A stretch of 64,000 nt of DNA from an uncultured bacterium (GTDB lineage Bacteria > Planctomycetota > UBA1135): the NCBI GenBank assembly GCA_937919925.1, contig CALFOT010000011.1, positions 25,743-89,742 of the forward strand, given 5' to 3'. The position numbers were made by a program, and so were the translations under genes. The notes below the pieces were generated by a model, which ran no database searches, was not told the origin of the DNA, and saw only the letters and a list, made by a program, of their open reading frames with translations. The number at the start of each line of letters is the position of its first letter. Within the stretch, counting starts at the first letter, position 1. Positions 16,928 to 27,922 of the stretch are shown here, one piece after another.

Positions 16928-19521
16928 TGCTTTTGGGTCTACTCTTTGCATTTCCATTTGGTCTTGCGCCACAGACGGATGCGCCGAGCACCGTGCAAAC
17001 CATTTACGTTGTCGAGTTTTGTCACGCCGATGTTGGTTTCGATGCCCCGCCATCGGAAATGGCCCACAATAACTATATCCGCTTGCTCGATGCGCTCGAC
17101 TTGATGGATGTGTGGCCCACCTACCATTGGACAGTAGAAACCACTCATCAGCTGGAAGGTTTTTTGCAACGCGCATCTTTCGCCGACGTACAGCGCCTGA
17201 AGATTCGCTTGGCCCAAGGTCGGATTGCACTCGGGGCAAACTACTCCAGCCTCCATTCGGCAAATTGCGGCGAAGAGGAAATGAATCGCTTGGCCTATGC
17301 CGCAGCAAAATATGATGCGTTGTTCGGACATACATCACGTACTGCTTTCCTCGATGATGTACCCGGATTCAGCACTGCTGTGCCACGCGTTCTTAGTGCT
17401 TCCGGATTCCCGTATGCGGTGCTGGGGCCCAACGATTTTATTGGCGGCGTAGCAGATATCCCTCTTAACGAGCGCCCCTTCTGGTGGCAAGGTTCGGATG
17501 GATCGCGCACCCTGACTTGGCAAAACTACGGTTCCTACGCCGAGGGATATTTAGATTGGGGTCTCACCAGCCTTGCCAACGCGGAACATTTTATTCCGCT
17601 ACGCTTGCAAGAATTCGCGGCCGCCGGTTATGCCTACGATTCCATTTTGGTCTCGCGCGCCTTTGATAATACTTACCCGAATGCGAGCATGGCATCGTTA
17701 GCGGCTCAGTGGAACAGCACCCACACCGTTCCGCAAATCAAACTCGCCACGGCCGCGCAGTTTTTTGATCATCTGCTCGCCACTTACGGCGACGTCTTTC
17801 CCACCTACGCAGGCGATGGCTCCGGCGGTTGGGATGACAACACCATGGTTACGCCGGCATCCACCTCGCTCGTGCGGCGTAGCCGTGCCGGCCTCGCTGA
17901 TTTAGAAGCGCTACGAGCGGCGCTATTTCATTCCGACGGTCTGTCCTATCCCGGACGCCAGTTGCAGCGTGCTTGGCGCCGCATCTTGACCTTTAATGAA
18001 CATTCCGGCGGTGGCGCTGGATGGCCTGGGCATTTAAGTTTGGCCGATGTGGAAAAGGAGAATCGCGAATTCGTGCAAATGGCCACTGACGCGGATGAAA
18101 TTTTCCACAGCAACCTCAGTATTGCTCTGCAAACGCACGGGCCAGCGGTAGTGCCTCTAGGCGAAGCTGGATTGGTGGTTTACAACCCTCTGGGCGCAGC
18201 CTATAGCGGAATTGTTGAAATTGACACCGGCGCTTCGCAAGCCGCTGATTTACGTTTGGCTGGGATTGGTGGTCGTCCCGATGCAACTTTTCGTTGGCTT
18301 GATAACCAACGCCGCACGCTAGCAGTGAAAGTTGTTTTACCGGCACGCGGGTGGGCGCGCTGGCAAGTCACTGGCGGCGGCACCACTGCCCCACCGCCAA
18401 CCTGGAGCTCAGGGCAAAGTGTCGCTGCTGGCCCGTTCACTTTCACAGTCGACCCGAACACCGGAGTGGCCACGGAGTGGTTGGATGGCGCCAACGGAAT
18501 CGATTGGTTGCGCAACACCACAACCCACCCTTTTGGTGGTCTCGAAGGAGGCACCAACATGGAAACCTTCTTCAGCATTTGGCGTGACATGAATCCTCCC
18601 ATTGCGGGGATTGAAATAGAAAGTGCTGCGCCGCTCTTTCGACGCATCCGTGTGCTTGGCCCGAGCGGCGGTAATTGGATACGCGAGTATCGCGTTTATG
18701 AACAGGAAGCGCGCGTGGATGTACTGCTGCGTTTCCGCCGTTCCGATGTTCCATTTGTATCGTTCGCCAATCACTCGCTGCATATTGGCATGAGTTTCCC
18801 TGCGGCATTAAGCGCCCCAACGGTCCTCACGCTGGATGGACCCGATGGACATTATCAGCCGGAAACAGATTCGCTTCCTGGTGCGCAGTTAGCTCACTTC
18901 GGTGCCTCTACTGGCGCCACCTTACGTGGCGTGAATGGCCGCTGGATATCTGTAAGCTCGCTCGATACACCAACCATCGACGTTGGTGAAATCAGTGGTG
19001 CAGCTGCCACGATCATGGAAACCGATGAAACGGCATTGACCTGGAAGTTGATCCGCCACCACAGTGAAGCGCAAGTGTTAGGCGGTGCAATTGTGCCTAT
19101 TGAAGTCGAACCTGGTCTAGCGGATTTATTGCAATATGAATTCAAGGTACGAGTTGGAGATAGCTCTGTAGCACCTCCCAGCCGCGCGACCCAGCAACGC
19201 GATTTATCCCCGCCATTCGCTAATTGGGTGCCACTCGGCCAAGCCCTTGCGCCCACCGCCACCGGCAGTTTTCTTGATGTTTCTGGCCCCGCAACAGTAA
19301 CTTGCTGGAAACGCAGTGAAGACAACTCAGGCACGGTGTTGCGCTTACGTGCTCACAGTAACGGCGGCAGCGTGACGATTGCGCCACCCCCGTTTAGCTA
19401 TTCCAGCGTGTGGCGCTGTGATTTAGTGGAGCGCCCTATTACGCCGCTGTTGCCAACTGGAGCGCCAGTAATTCTGAATCTGGCAGCCGAGGAAGTGGTC
19501 ACCATTCTGTTTCTCGATTGA
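16924..19521 (+). CDS. Putative secreted GH38-like/DUF5054 glycoside hydrolase
   Basis: VVEFCHADVGFDAPPSE, YHWTVETTHQLEGFL, DDVPGFSTAVPRVLSASG resemble GH38-type N-terminal domains; 4-bp overlap with the upstream gene. Confidence 0.55.
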   Translation: MMLLGLLFAFPFGLAPQTDAPSTVQTIYVVEFCHADVGFDAPPSEMAHNNYIRLLDALDLMDVWPTYHWTVETTHQLEGFLQRASFADVQRLKIRLAQGRIALGANYSSLHSANCGEEEMNRLAYAAAKYDALFGHTSRTAFLDDVPGFSTAVPRVLSASGFPYAVLGPNDFIGGVADIPLNERPFWWQGSDGSRTLTWQNYGSYAEGYLDWGLTSLANAEHFIPLRLQEFAAAGYAYDSILVSRAFDNTYPNASMASLAAQWNSTHTVPQIKLATAAQFFDHLLATYGDVFPTYAGDGSGGWDDNTMVTPASTSLVRRSRAGLADLEALRAALFHSDGLSYPGRQLQRAWRRILTFNEHSGGGAGWPGHLSLADVEKENREFVQMATDADEIFHSNLSIALQTHGPAVVPLGEAGLVVYNPLGAAYSGIVEIDTGASQAADLRLAGIGGRPDATFRWLDNQRRTLAVKVVLPARGWARWQVTGGGTTAPPPTWSSGQSVAAGPFTFTVDPNTGVATEWLDGANGIDWLRNTTTHPFGGLEGGTNMETFFSIWRDMNPPIAGIEIESAAPLFRRIRVLGPSGGNWIREYRVYEQEARVDVLLRFRRSDVPFVSFANHSLHIGMSFPAALSAPTVLTLDGPDGHYQPETDSLPGAQLAHFGASTGATLRGVNGRWISVSSLDTPTIDVGEISGAAATIMETDETALTWKLIRHHSEAQVLGGAIVPIEVEPGLADLLQYEFKVRVGDSSVAPPSRATQQRDLSPPFANWVPLGQALAPTATGSFLDVSGPATVTCWKRSEDNSGTVLRLRAHSNGGSVTIAPPPFSYSSVWRCDLVERPITPLLPTGAPVILNLAAEEVVTILFLD

Positions 19522-19529
19522 ATCGCGCT

Positions 19530-20909
19530 TCAACTGGCGTTTTCGAACAGTTGCTGTAACAGCAGTTGTTCGCTGCTGGAAACGGTGCGCATATCCAGCA
19601 GCACGCCACCATCTTGAATACGTGCAAAAACCGGCGGCTCCGCAGCGCGTAGCCATTGCGCCAATTGCTCCGCATCGCGTTGTGCGTGGTGAACCAGCAC
19701 TCCGGCACTGGGCAAATCTGCGGTAGGTGACGCACCAGAACCAACCCGCCCGGCACAGGCCATCACACCGGCGCAAAAACCATTTGCGGCACGATTGATG
19801 GCGTCGGCAAGTTGGCTAGCAGTTGCATGCAGTTGCGCGGTGGTGAGCGCCAAGCGTTGCAACGCCGGAATCCGCGCGCATGCGGCTGCGTTACCGAGTG
19901 CGTGGATGGACAACACCGCTTCCAATGCGGCAAGAATCGTTTTATCCAAACGTAAACAACGCGTGAGCATGTCGCGGCGTAAACGTTCCACCAAAGGTTT
20001 GGCGCCCACGATCAATCCAGCTTGCGGTCCGCCGAGTAACTTATCGCCAGAGAAGGTCACCAAATCACAGCCATCTGCCAGCGATTTCTGCACCGAGTGT
20101 TCGTTCTCCAACCCGCCCAACTCGGTACCGTTCAACACCCCACTGCCTAAATCGTAGACCAACGGCAAACCGCGCGCGTGGCAGGCGTTCGCGAGCTCTT
20201 GCATGGCGGGTTCTGTGGTGAAGCCTTCGATGCGAAAGTTGCTCGGGTGAATGCGCAGCACCAAAGACACCGCCGGATCTTCCATCGCGGTTTCAAAATC
20301 CTTTAGGTGCACGCGGTTCGTAGTACCCACTTCGACCATCTCAGCCCCCGCCGCAGCGATGACTTCTGGCATGCGGTAGGAGCCGCCGATTTCCACCAGC
20401 TCCGAACGCGCAACCACTACTTTCCGCCCACGCGCCAACGCAGAAACCGCCAGCAGTACGGTGGCGGCGTTGTTGTTGACCGGTAAACCTGCTTCGGCAC
20501 CGGTGACGCGCGCCAGTAATTCCGAAACCGGGCGATCGCGGCGCCCGCGACCACCCGTTTTGCGATCGATTTCACACAACGAGGCCCCGGCAACCGCAGC
20601 GGCGGCATCCACGGCCTCTTGCGGCCAAGGCGCACGGCCCAAGTTGGTATGTAACACCACTCCAGTGGCGTTGATGGCGCCACGCAGCTGCAACGACGGC
20701 AGCACCTGCAGGAAAGCCGACACCTGAGTCCAGAAAGCCGCATCCACGCCAGCTTGCGGCTCGCCAGCCTTGCGCAAAGCACGCACACCATCCAGAGCAC
20801 GACTACAAGCCGCGCGACAGGCCTCGCGGCCAAAGCTCTCGAGGCCACGCTGAGCGCAACTCTCAAGAATTTCATTCATCGAAGGAATACGGGGAGGATT
20901 CTCGGCCAT
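19530..20909 (-). CDS. selA: L-seryl-tRNA(Sec) selenium transferase
   Basis: GAINATGVVLHTNLGRAPW, VNNNAATVLL, SGDKLLGGPQAGLIVG, LRLDKTILAALEAVL. Confidence 0.95.
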   Translation of the reverse strand: MAENPPRIPSMNEILESCAQRGLESFGREACRAACSRALDGVRALRKAGEPQAGVDAAFWTQVSAFLQVLPSLQLRGAINATGVVLHTNLGRAPWPQEAVDAAAAVAGASLCEIDRKTGGRGRRDRPVSELLARVTGAEAGLPVNNNAATVLLAVSALARGRKVVVARSELVEIGGSYRMPEVIAAAGAEMVEVGTTNRVHLKDFETAMEDPAVSLVLRIHPSNFRIEGFTTEPAMQELANACHARGLPLVYDLGSGVLNGTELGGLENEHSVQKSLADGCDLVTFSGDKLLGGPQAGLIVGAKPLVERLRRDMLTRCLRLDKTILAALEAVLSIHALGNAAACARIPALQRLALTTAQLHATASQLADAINRAANGFCAGVMACAGRVGSGASPTADLPSAGVLVHHAQRDAEQLAQWLRAAEPPVFARIQDGGVLLDMRTVSSSEQLLLQQLFENAS

Positions 20910-20930
20910 GGGAATCCTAGAATCTTAGGG

Positions 20931-22691
20931 ATGAGTAGCACGGCTGTCGCATCGCAATTTCGTTGGAAATTGCAGCCCTCGGATCCGGGTACTCGGGATC
21001 GCCTGGCTCAAGGTCTCGAATTACGCCCATTGGTAGCCCAGTTGTTGCTTAATCGCGGCATTTCCACCCTGGAAGAGGCCAATCTTTTTACCAAGGCGTC
21101 GCTGGCCGAACTGCCGGATCCCACCACTGTGCCGGGCTTCCAGGATGCCCTCGCCGCGCTCGAGCGGGCGCGAGCTGGCCATTATAAAGTTTTGATTCAT
21201 GGCGATTACGATGTTGACGGCACCTGTGGCGCGGTTTTACTGCACCACTTGATGAACCGACTCGGGCTGGAATCCGAGGTTTTCATCCCCGACCGCGTGC
21301 GTGATGGTTACAGCTTTGGCGTCAACAGCATCGCGGCGATTCACGCTTGCGGGGCCAAGCTAGTGATTGCTGTGGATAACGGCACTACGGCGATCCAGCC
21401 GTTAAAGCAGCTCAAAGAGGCTGGGATTGAAGTGATTGTGGTCGATCACCACCTGCCCGGCCCAGAACTGCCCGAATGTGCGGCGCTGATGAACCCGTGG
21501 GTGCGCGGGGAAGATGGCGAACTGCAGGTCTTCCCGGAGTTTTGTGGAACAGCAGTGGCTTGGTTACTCACTTGGGGAGTGCTGCGCCACATACTTGGCG
21601 GTGAGCAGTTAGCGGAAAAAGACCGGCGCTTTTTATTCGACTGCCTCGGCTACGCGGCCATCGCCACCATTTGCGACGTCATGCCGTTACGTGGACCAAA
21701 CCGCGGCATCGTCAATCATGGTTTAGCAACTTTGCGTGAATCAAGTTTTCCTGGTCTGCGCGCGTTGGTGAAAAGTGCGGGCATTCGCGATACCCCCAGC
21801 GCCAGCGATATCGGCTTTCGCATTGGTCCACGCTTGAATGCCGCTGGGCGGTTGTTTCAAGCCGATCTTGCTTTCCAAACTTTGGCCACCACCAAGGCTC
21901 CCGAGGCCGATATTTTGTGTGCGCAACTAGAAGCATTGAATCTAGAGCGGCGGTTGATTCAAACACGCGAAGTTGCTGCTTTGCACGGCATGGTCGAAGA
22001 GCAATTTCAGCGCGGTGATGGAGTGATTTTTAGTGGCCACGCCGATGCCCATTTTGGCGTACTTGGCATTGTCGCCAGCCAAATTATGGAACGTACCGGA
22101 TTGCCGAGTTTGTTATGGGCTGAATGCACTCCCGGTGTGGCACGTGGTAGTGCACGTTCGCCCGAGGGATATCACCTAGTCAAGATTCTCGATCACGCGG
22201 CGGAATTTTTGATTGGCTATGGAGGTCACGCACGCGCCGCCGGTTTTCACTTTAAGCCCGAACATGCCGAGCAAGTTGCTGCAGCCTTACGCGCAGGTGC
22301 AGCACAACTACCCAAAGCTGAACCAGCAGCACTCACCATTGATTGCGAAATTGGGCCCGCAGAAATCGATCGCGCCACGGTCCATGCCATCGAAGCCCTC
22401 AAACCATTTGGCCAAGGCTTTGCCGAACCACTTTTTCTGTGCAGCGGCGCACGTCTAGCGGTGGCGCCAAAATTTATTGGCGACGGCTCCCACGTGGAGC
22501 TGCGCTTAGAACGTGATGGCCAGGTGGTCCGCGCTTTAGGCTGGCGTTTGGCCGAACGGCTACGTGATTTCCAAATCGGCGACGCCATCGATGTGGTGGT
22601 GAACGTCGGGCTCAATCATTTCCGCGGCAGTAGCTCGGTCGAATGGACTATCCGCGATTTCCGCTCCTGCCCTCAAACGAGTGTTGTCTAA
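20931..22691 (+). CDS. recJ: Single-stranded-DNA-specific exonuclease RecJ
   Basis: HGDYDVDGTCGAVLLHH, VVDHHLPGPELPECAALMNPW, RIGPRLNAAGR, GYGGHARAAGF. Confidence 0.95.
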   Translation: MSSTAVASQFRWKLQPSDPGTRDRLAQGLELRPLVAQLLLNRGISTLEEANLFTKASLAELPDPTTVPGFQDALAALERARAGHYKVLIHGDYDVDGTCGAVLLHHLMNRLGLESEVFIPDRVRDGYSFGVNSIAAIHACGAKLVIAVDNGTTAIQPLKQLKEAGIEVIVVDHHLPGPELPECAALMNPWVRGEDGELQVFPEFCGTAVAWLLTWGVLRHILGGEQLAEKDRRFLFDCLGYAAIATICDVMPLRGPNRGIVNHGLATLRESSFPGLRALVKSAGIRDTPSASDIGFRIGPRLNAAGRLFQADLAFQTLATTKAPEADILCAQLEALNLERRLIQTREVAALHGMVEEQFQRGDGVIFSGHADAHFGVLGIVASQIMERTGLPSLLWAECTPGVARGSARSPEGYHLVKILDHAAEFLIGYGGHARAAGFHFKPEHAEQVAAALRAGAAQLPKAEPAALTIDCEIGPAEIDRATVHAIEALKPFGQGFAEPLFLCSGARLAVAPKFIGDGSHVELRLERDGQVVRALGWRLAERLRDFQIGDAIDVVVNVGLNHFRGSSSVEWTIRDFRSCPQTSVV

Positions 22692-23309
22692 ATGAAAATC
22701 CCTGTAGTTGCCCAGATTATGAGTGGCGCACGCCGTCTGTATGACTGGATGCTTGCTTTTGCTGACAAACCGTACGCAACCCGTGCATTGTTTGTTTTGT
22801 CCTTTGCCGAATCGAGTTTCTTTCCGATTCCACCGGATCCACTGCTGATGGCCATGGGTGCCAGTAAACCGCAGCGGGCAATTGGGTTCGCAGCCATCAC
22901 CACCGTGGCGTCGGTGCTGGGCGGAATCTTTGGTTTTGCCATCGGGCATTTTTTAATGGACACCGTGGGCACTTGGCTGCTCGATATTTATGATTCCGAG
23001 CGCCACACATGGACGAAAATTGAAGATTGGTTTGGCGAGTATGGCTTGATGGCTTTGCTGCTCGCCGCCATTACACCGATTCCATTCAAGGTGTTCACCA
23101 TCGCCAGTGGTGCGATGGCGGCAATCGGTTTGTGGCCGTTTATTGGCGCTTGCTTGGTCGGCCGGGGCTTCCGCTTTTTCCTCGAAGGGATTTTGTTGCG
23201 CTATTTCGGTCAGCCCATTGTGAAATGGATGGATAAGTGGTTTGACCTTGCCGCGGTTGCCTTTGCAGTCTTACTCATTGGCGGCTTTGTGCTGCTGAAA
23301 TACCTCTAA
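22692..23309 (+). CDS. DedA/YqaA family (VTT domain) membrane protein
   Basis: SFFPIPPDPLLMAMG, ITPIPFKVFTIASGAMA. Confidence 0.8.
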   Translation: MKIPVVAQIMSGARRLYDWMLAFADKPYATRALFVLSFAESSFFPIPPDPLLMAMGASKPQRAIGFAAITTVASVLGGIFGFAIGHFLMDTVGTWLLDIYDSERHTWTKIEDWFGEYGLMALLLAAITPIPFKVFTIASGAMAAIGLWPFIGACLVGRGFRFFLEGILLRYFGQPIVKWMDKWFDLAAVAFAVLLIGGFVLLKYL

Positions 23310-23311
23310 CC

Positions 23312-26215
23312 ATGCTGTTCACCCCTCCCGAACGCCCGTTGCTGCTGGTCATCGATGGCACCGCCCTAGCCTTCCGCGCGTTTTTTGCGATTCGTGGTTT
23401 AACCGATGGTGAAGGCCGCCCTTCTGGTGCTTTGTATGGATACATCGCCGCTCTGTTGCGTGCGCTTGAGGATCATCCTGCAACCAGCGTGGTGGTGGCG
23501 TGGGATCGTAGTGAACCTACTTTCCGCCACTTGATGGATGCTACTTACAAGGCCAATCGCGAAGACCTTGATGAAGATTTACGCATGCAGTTTCCATGGA
23601 TGCGCGAGGTCACGGAGTTGATGGGCATACCATCACTCGATCAAGCCGGCTTCGAGGCCGACGACATCATTGCATCTTTGGGAGTTCAAGCATCCGCCAA
23701 GGGCTGGGCGGTGCGTATGTTTACTGCGGATAAAGATTTGGCACAAGTCGTCAGCGAACACGTGCTGCAATGCCCACCACCCAAACAAAGTGGTGATGCC
23801 GTCATCCTTGGTCCGAATGAAATTGAAGAAAAGTACGGTCTGCCACCCACCCAAATGGCGCAGTGGCAGGCATTGGTTGGCGATAGTGCCGATAATATTA
23901 AGGGTATGCCTGGAGTGGGCCCCAAACGCGCCACTCAGTTGTTACAAAAATACGCCGATTTGGAGGATGTACTAGCCCGCGGGCCACAGGAGGAAAAAGG
24001 CAAGCTGGCGGAGAACCTAGCAGAACACGCGGATTCTGTGCGTTTGGCTTTGAAAATGGTGACGATGGTCACGGATATGGAAGTGCCTGCGGCTGCAGAT
24101 TTGGCGCCTGCGATTGCCGACTTCGTGGCCGTTCAGGAATTCTGTACGAACCATAATCTCAACACCTTAGCGAAGCGCTTTGCTGAGTTTTCTAAGTCGG
24201 GAAGTTTGCCCGGTTTGAGCTCAACAAAAGTTACAACGACCAGCGTCGCGCCCACTCCGGTTACCAGCCGTAGCGCGGCAAGCCCTACTCCTTTCAACCT
24301 CACGCCTTCACTCTTTGGTGCCAGTGAAGGTCCAGCCAGCGCTGCAACAACCGCCTCTGGCACTCTCGATTCCGCCACCACACGCGCCACTGCTGCAATG
24401 CTTGCAGGCGATTACCGCTTGGTGAAAACAACCGACGATTTGATTGCGTTGCGCGATGGTTTATTTGCTTCGGATGGTTTTGCGTTTGATACCGAAACCA
24501 CCAGTATTGACCCAATGCGCGCCAAATTAGTGGGTATGTCTTTTTCTTGGGAGCTAGGCAAAGCTTGGTATGTCGCGGAAAATTTACAGCCACCCGCACT
24601 TGGCCCTGATGGCGAAGACGCCGTTGAATTCTTGCGCGGCGTACTCGAAGACCCAACCATTCGCAAGTATGGTCAAAATCTCAAATACGATGCCCATGTG
24701 ATGCGTCGCCGTGGGGTGAAAATCCAGGGCTGGGAGTTTGACACGATGATTGCGCATTGCCTTGTAGATCCTGCCAGTGCCCATAATCTGGATGCGATGT
24801 CCTTACATATGTTAGGCATTGAAAAAATCCCCACCAAGGCTTTGCTGGGCAGCGGCAAAAACGTGCTCACGATGGATTTGGTGCCGATTGAGGTTGTTGC
24901 CGAATACGCTTGCGAAGACGCCGATGCAACCTTCCGTTTGGTGGCTCCGTTACGCGCCGGACTCATAAACGCCGGTGCCGAAAAACTTTTTCAGGATGTC
25001 GAGATGCCACTCGTGGGCGTGCTCGAACGTATGGAAGCTGAAGGCATCACTGTGGATCGCGAGCGTTTGGCCGAAATGCGTATCACGCTGGGTAAACGCC
25101 AATTAGAGTTGGAGCGCAAGGTGTTTGATTTGGCCGGCGAGCCGTTCAACTTAAATTCGCCGAAACAGCTTGGCCCGATTCTGTTTGAGCGGCTCAAGAT
25201 TCAAGAAATAGCTGGCGTCAAACGCGTGGCGACTACCAAAACTGGTTACAAAACCGATGCCGAAACGATGGAGAAGTATGCTGGTATTGCGATTGTCGAT
25301 GCACTGCTGGAGTACCGAAAAATCACCAAGTTAATTGGCACCTATGTGGATGCGCTGCCCGGTTATGTGCATCCAGAAACTGGGCGTATTCATAGTTCCT
25401 TTAACCAAGCAGTGGCAAGCACGGGGCGCTTATCGTCAAGTAACCCGAACCTGCAAAACATTCCCATCCGTAGCGATGCCGGCCGCGAGATTCGTCGCGC
25501 CTTCATTCCGCGCCAGGCTGGCTGGGTGTTGTTATCAGCCGATTATTCGCAAGTCGAACTACGCGTGGTTGCTCACCTTTCCCAAGACCCTGCCTTGATT
25601 TCAGCTTTCCGCGACGGCGCCGATGTGCACGCACGTACCGCATCTTTGGTGTTTGGTGTGGCTGCTGAGGATGTCGATAGCGAAATGCGTTCGCGCGCCA
25701 AAGCCATCAACTTCGGCATTCTCTACGGCATGGGTGCACAACGCCTTGCCCGCGAAACTGGGTTCTCTTTTAAAGAAGCACAAAATTTCATCGAGCAATA
25801 CTTCGAAGCTCTGCCAGGCGTGCGCAAATGGCTCGATCAAACCTTGGAAGATGCGCGCGCAACTGGGGAGGTGCGCACATTACTTGGCCGCCACCGCCCA
25901 GCTGACGGCGTGAATTCAAGCGATGGCCGAGTGCGCTCCGCTGCGGAAAACGTAGCCGTCAACACGCCGGTACAAGGCAGTGCCGCCGATTTAATCAAGG
26001 TGGCGATGTTGCATGTCGAAGCCCGCATACTCAAAGAGGGACTGGCAGCGCGCATGATTTTGCAGGTCCACGATGAGTTGGTTTTCGACTGTCCACAAAG
26101 TGAGGTGGAGCAGCTATCCATCCTAGTCCGCGAGGAAATGGAATCTGCCTTTCCGCTCGACGTGCCCCTCAAAGTAGACTTAGACTACGGCCCTGATTGG
26201 GCGAGTGCCCACTAA
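23312..26215 (+). CDS. polA: DNA polymerase I with 5'-3' and 3'-5' exonuclease domains
   Basis: FADKD/GVGPKRATQLL 5' nuclease; FAFDTETTSIDP proofreading motif; YSQVELRVVAHLSQD, RSRAKAINFGILYGMG, VHDELVFD polymerase motifs. Confidence 0.97.
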   Translation: MLFTPPERPLLLVIDGTALAFRAFFAIRGLTDGEGRPSGALYGYIAALLRALEDHPATSVVVAWDRSEPTFRHLMDATYKANREDLDEDLRMQFPWMREVTELMGIPSLDQAGFEADDIIASLGVQASAKGWAVRMFTADKDLAQVVSEHVLQCPPPKQSGDAVILGPNEIEEKYGLPPTQMAQWQALVGDSADNIKGMPGVGPKRATQLLQKYADLEDVLARGPQEEKGKLAENLAEHADSVRLALKMVTMVTDMEVPAAADLAPAIADFVAVQEFCTNHNLNTLAKRFAEFSKSGSLPGLSSTKVTTTSVAPTPVTSRSAASPTPFNLTPSLFGASEGPASAATTASGTLDSATTRATAAMLAGDYRLVKTTDDLIALRDGLFASDGFAFDTETTSIDPMRAKLVGMSFSWELGKAWYVAENLQPPALGPDGEDAVEFLRGVLEDPTIRKYGQNLKYDAHVMRRRGVKIQGWEFDTMIAHCLVDPASAHNLDAMSLHMLGIEKIPTKALLGSGKNVLTMDLVPIEVVAEYACEDADATFRLVAPLRAGLINAGAEKLFQDVEMPLVGVLERMEAEGITVDRERLAEMRITLGKRQLELERKVFDLAGEPFNLNSPKQLGPILFERLKIQEIAGVKRVATTKTGYKTDAETMEKYAGIAIVDALLEYRKITKLIGTYVDALPGYVHPETGRIHSSFNQAVASTGRLSSSNPNLQNIPIRSDAGREIRRAFIPRQAGWVLLSADYSQVELRVVAHLSQDPALISAFRDGADVHARTASLVFGVAAEDVDSEMRSRAKAINFGILYGMGAQRLARETGFSFKEAQNFIEQYFEALPGVRKWLDQTLEDARATGEVRTLLGRHRPADGVNSSDGRVRSAAENVAVNTPVQGSAADLIKVAMLHVEARILKEGLAARMILQVHDELVFDCPQSEVEQLSILVREEMESAFPLDVPLKVDLDYGPDWASAH

Positions 26216-26221
26216 AAATCT

Positions 26222-27916
26222 ATGCCGCATTTGGAAGGCTTGTTGATGATCGGAATCCTGCTAGCCGCAGGTGTTTTGGGTGGTTGGGTTGCGCGCTTGT
26301 TGCGCTTGCCCACTCTTACCGGATATCTAGCTGCGGGCATAGGCATACACCTGCTTGCGAATCAAGGTTACCTCCAGCCCGATACTCTCGAAGACTTGCG
26401 GAATCCGGTCAATGATCTCGCGATTGCCCTTGCCCTATTTATTCTTGGCGGACAATTCAAACTGCGGGCTCGCAGCGGCGGCCCTTCTGGAATGAGTGCT
26501 TTGCTGCGTGTTTCGTTAGTTGAATCCGCGTTTACCTTCTCCGTAGTGGCTGGACTCTGCTTGGCTGTTTTGGGCTCTCTTCCGGGCGCGGTTTTGTTAG
26601 GCATCATGGCGATTGCAGTAGCGCCGGCTACCACCCTCGAGGTCCTACACGAATACGAGGCTAAAGGTGCGGCCACGCAAAAGATAAAACAACTTACCGC
26701 ATTGTCCAATGTGTGGGCGGTGTTTCTATTTGAGTTGGCTTTGCTTATTCTGATCGCACTCGATGGCGGAGAAACCAGCATCATGGATCCGATCTGGGAT
26801 GTATTCGGCTCTCTGCTCTACGGATTCCTTGCGGGGCATGCGCTGATTTTAATGCAGGAGCGCGTGGGCCGCGCCAACTACGCCGTACCGCTACTTGCCG
26901 TAATCCTTCTCACCATTGGCGCCTGCGAACTAACAGACGTGCCGCATATGCTGGCCTTCCTCGCTACAGGCGCTGTGGTGGTGAATCGCTCGCAACTTTT
27001 TCCACGCATTACTGCGGCCATGGATGTGTATGCGCAACCCGCCATCGTGTTGTTTTTTGTGCTGAGCGGTTCCCACTTAGATTTCAGCATGTTGGTCTCC
27101 AACTGGCTGGCTGTGGGTATTTATGTACTCGCGCGCACCCTCGGCAAAACTTTAGGCGCCCATGTTGGCCTATACGGTTTGAAGGCGATACAACCGAATC
27201 GCCACGGGCAAAATCCGCCGATAGGTTTAGCCCTGTTGTGCCAAGCCGGTGCCGCCATTGCCTTGGCTGGTTATGTAGAGTCCTACGATCCCGTATTAGG
27301 TAAACAACTGTTGGCCATTATTCTTGGCTCGGTGATTTTCTTCGAGCTGTTTGGCCCCATTTTGGTCAAAAAAGTAACTGTTGCTGCGGGCGAAGTGAGC
27401 TTGGGTAACCTCATCGCACACACCGCAGACCGTGAAGGCCGACGTGGTTGGCGTGCAGCCCTACGCGCAACTTTGGGCCACCATTACGCGGGGAAAGGAC
27501 AGGATCCAATGCAGATTACCGTCGAGCGTTTTATGCGCCCAGATACCACCGCGCTGCAAGGTAACGCCAACATGGATGTCATCCTGCGTTTTGCCAACAG
27601 TTCGCCTTTCAACCATTTCCCAGTGATTGATCCGCAAGGCCTATTGGTGGGTGTAGTCACGCTCGCGGACCTAAGCCAAATCGCCTACGACAAACGTACA
27701 GCTGCCTTAGTCACCGCCGAGGACATGGCTACGTTGAGCCCCGTAGAAGCATCGCTGACTGCCACCACTACCTTGCCAGAGGCTCTCGAGTTCTTTAAAC
27801 ACTTCCCTGGCAACACCGCCGCAGTGATTGCCAGTGCACAGCAGCCCACCCTCATCGGAATGGTCGAGCGAAGTGAAGTTCTTCACCTCGCTCGACGTTT
27901 AGATGACAGCGTTTAG
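26222..27916 (+). CDS. Cation:proton antiporter (CPA2-like) with C-terminal CBS domain
   Basis: Multi-TM with AGVLGGWVARLLRLPTLTGYLAAGIGI and HMLAFLATGAVVVNRS; C-terminal CBS-like pair. Confidence 0.7.
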   Translation: MPHLEGLLMIGILLAAGVLGGWVARLLRLPTLTGYLAAGIGIHLLANQGYLQPDTLEDLRNPVNDLAIALALFILGGQFKLRARSGGPSGMSALLRVSLVESAFTFSVVAGLCLAVLGSLPGAVLLGIMAIAVAPATTLEVLHEYEAKGAATQKIKQLTALSNVWAVFLFELALLILIALDGGETSIMDPIWDVFGSLLYGFLAGHALILMQERVGRANYAVPLLAVILLTIGACELTDVPHMLAFLATGAVVVNRSQLFPRITAAMDVYAQPAIVLFFVLSGSHLDFSMLVSNWLAVGIYVLARTLGKTLGAHVGLYGLKAIQPNRHGQNPPIGLALLCQAGAAIALAGYVESYDPVLGKQLLAIILGSVIFFELFGPILVKKVTVAAGEVSLGNLIAHTADREGRRGWRAALRATLGHHYAGKGQDPMQITVERFMRPDTTALQGNANMDVILRFANSSPFNHFPVIDPQGLLVGVVTLADLSQIAYDKRTAALVTAEDMATLSPVEASLTATTTLPEALEFFKHFPGNTAAVIASAQQPTLIGMVERSEVLHLARRLDDSV

Positions 27917-27922
27917 GCGAGC

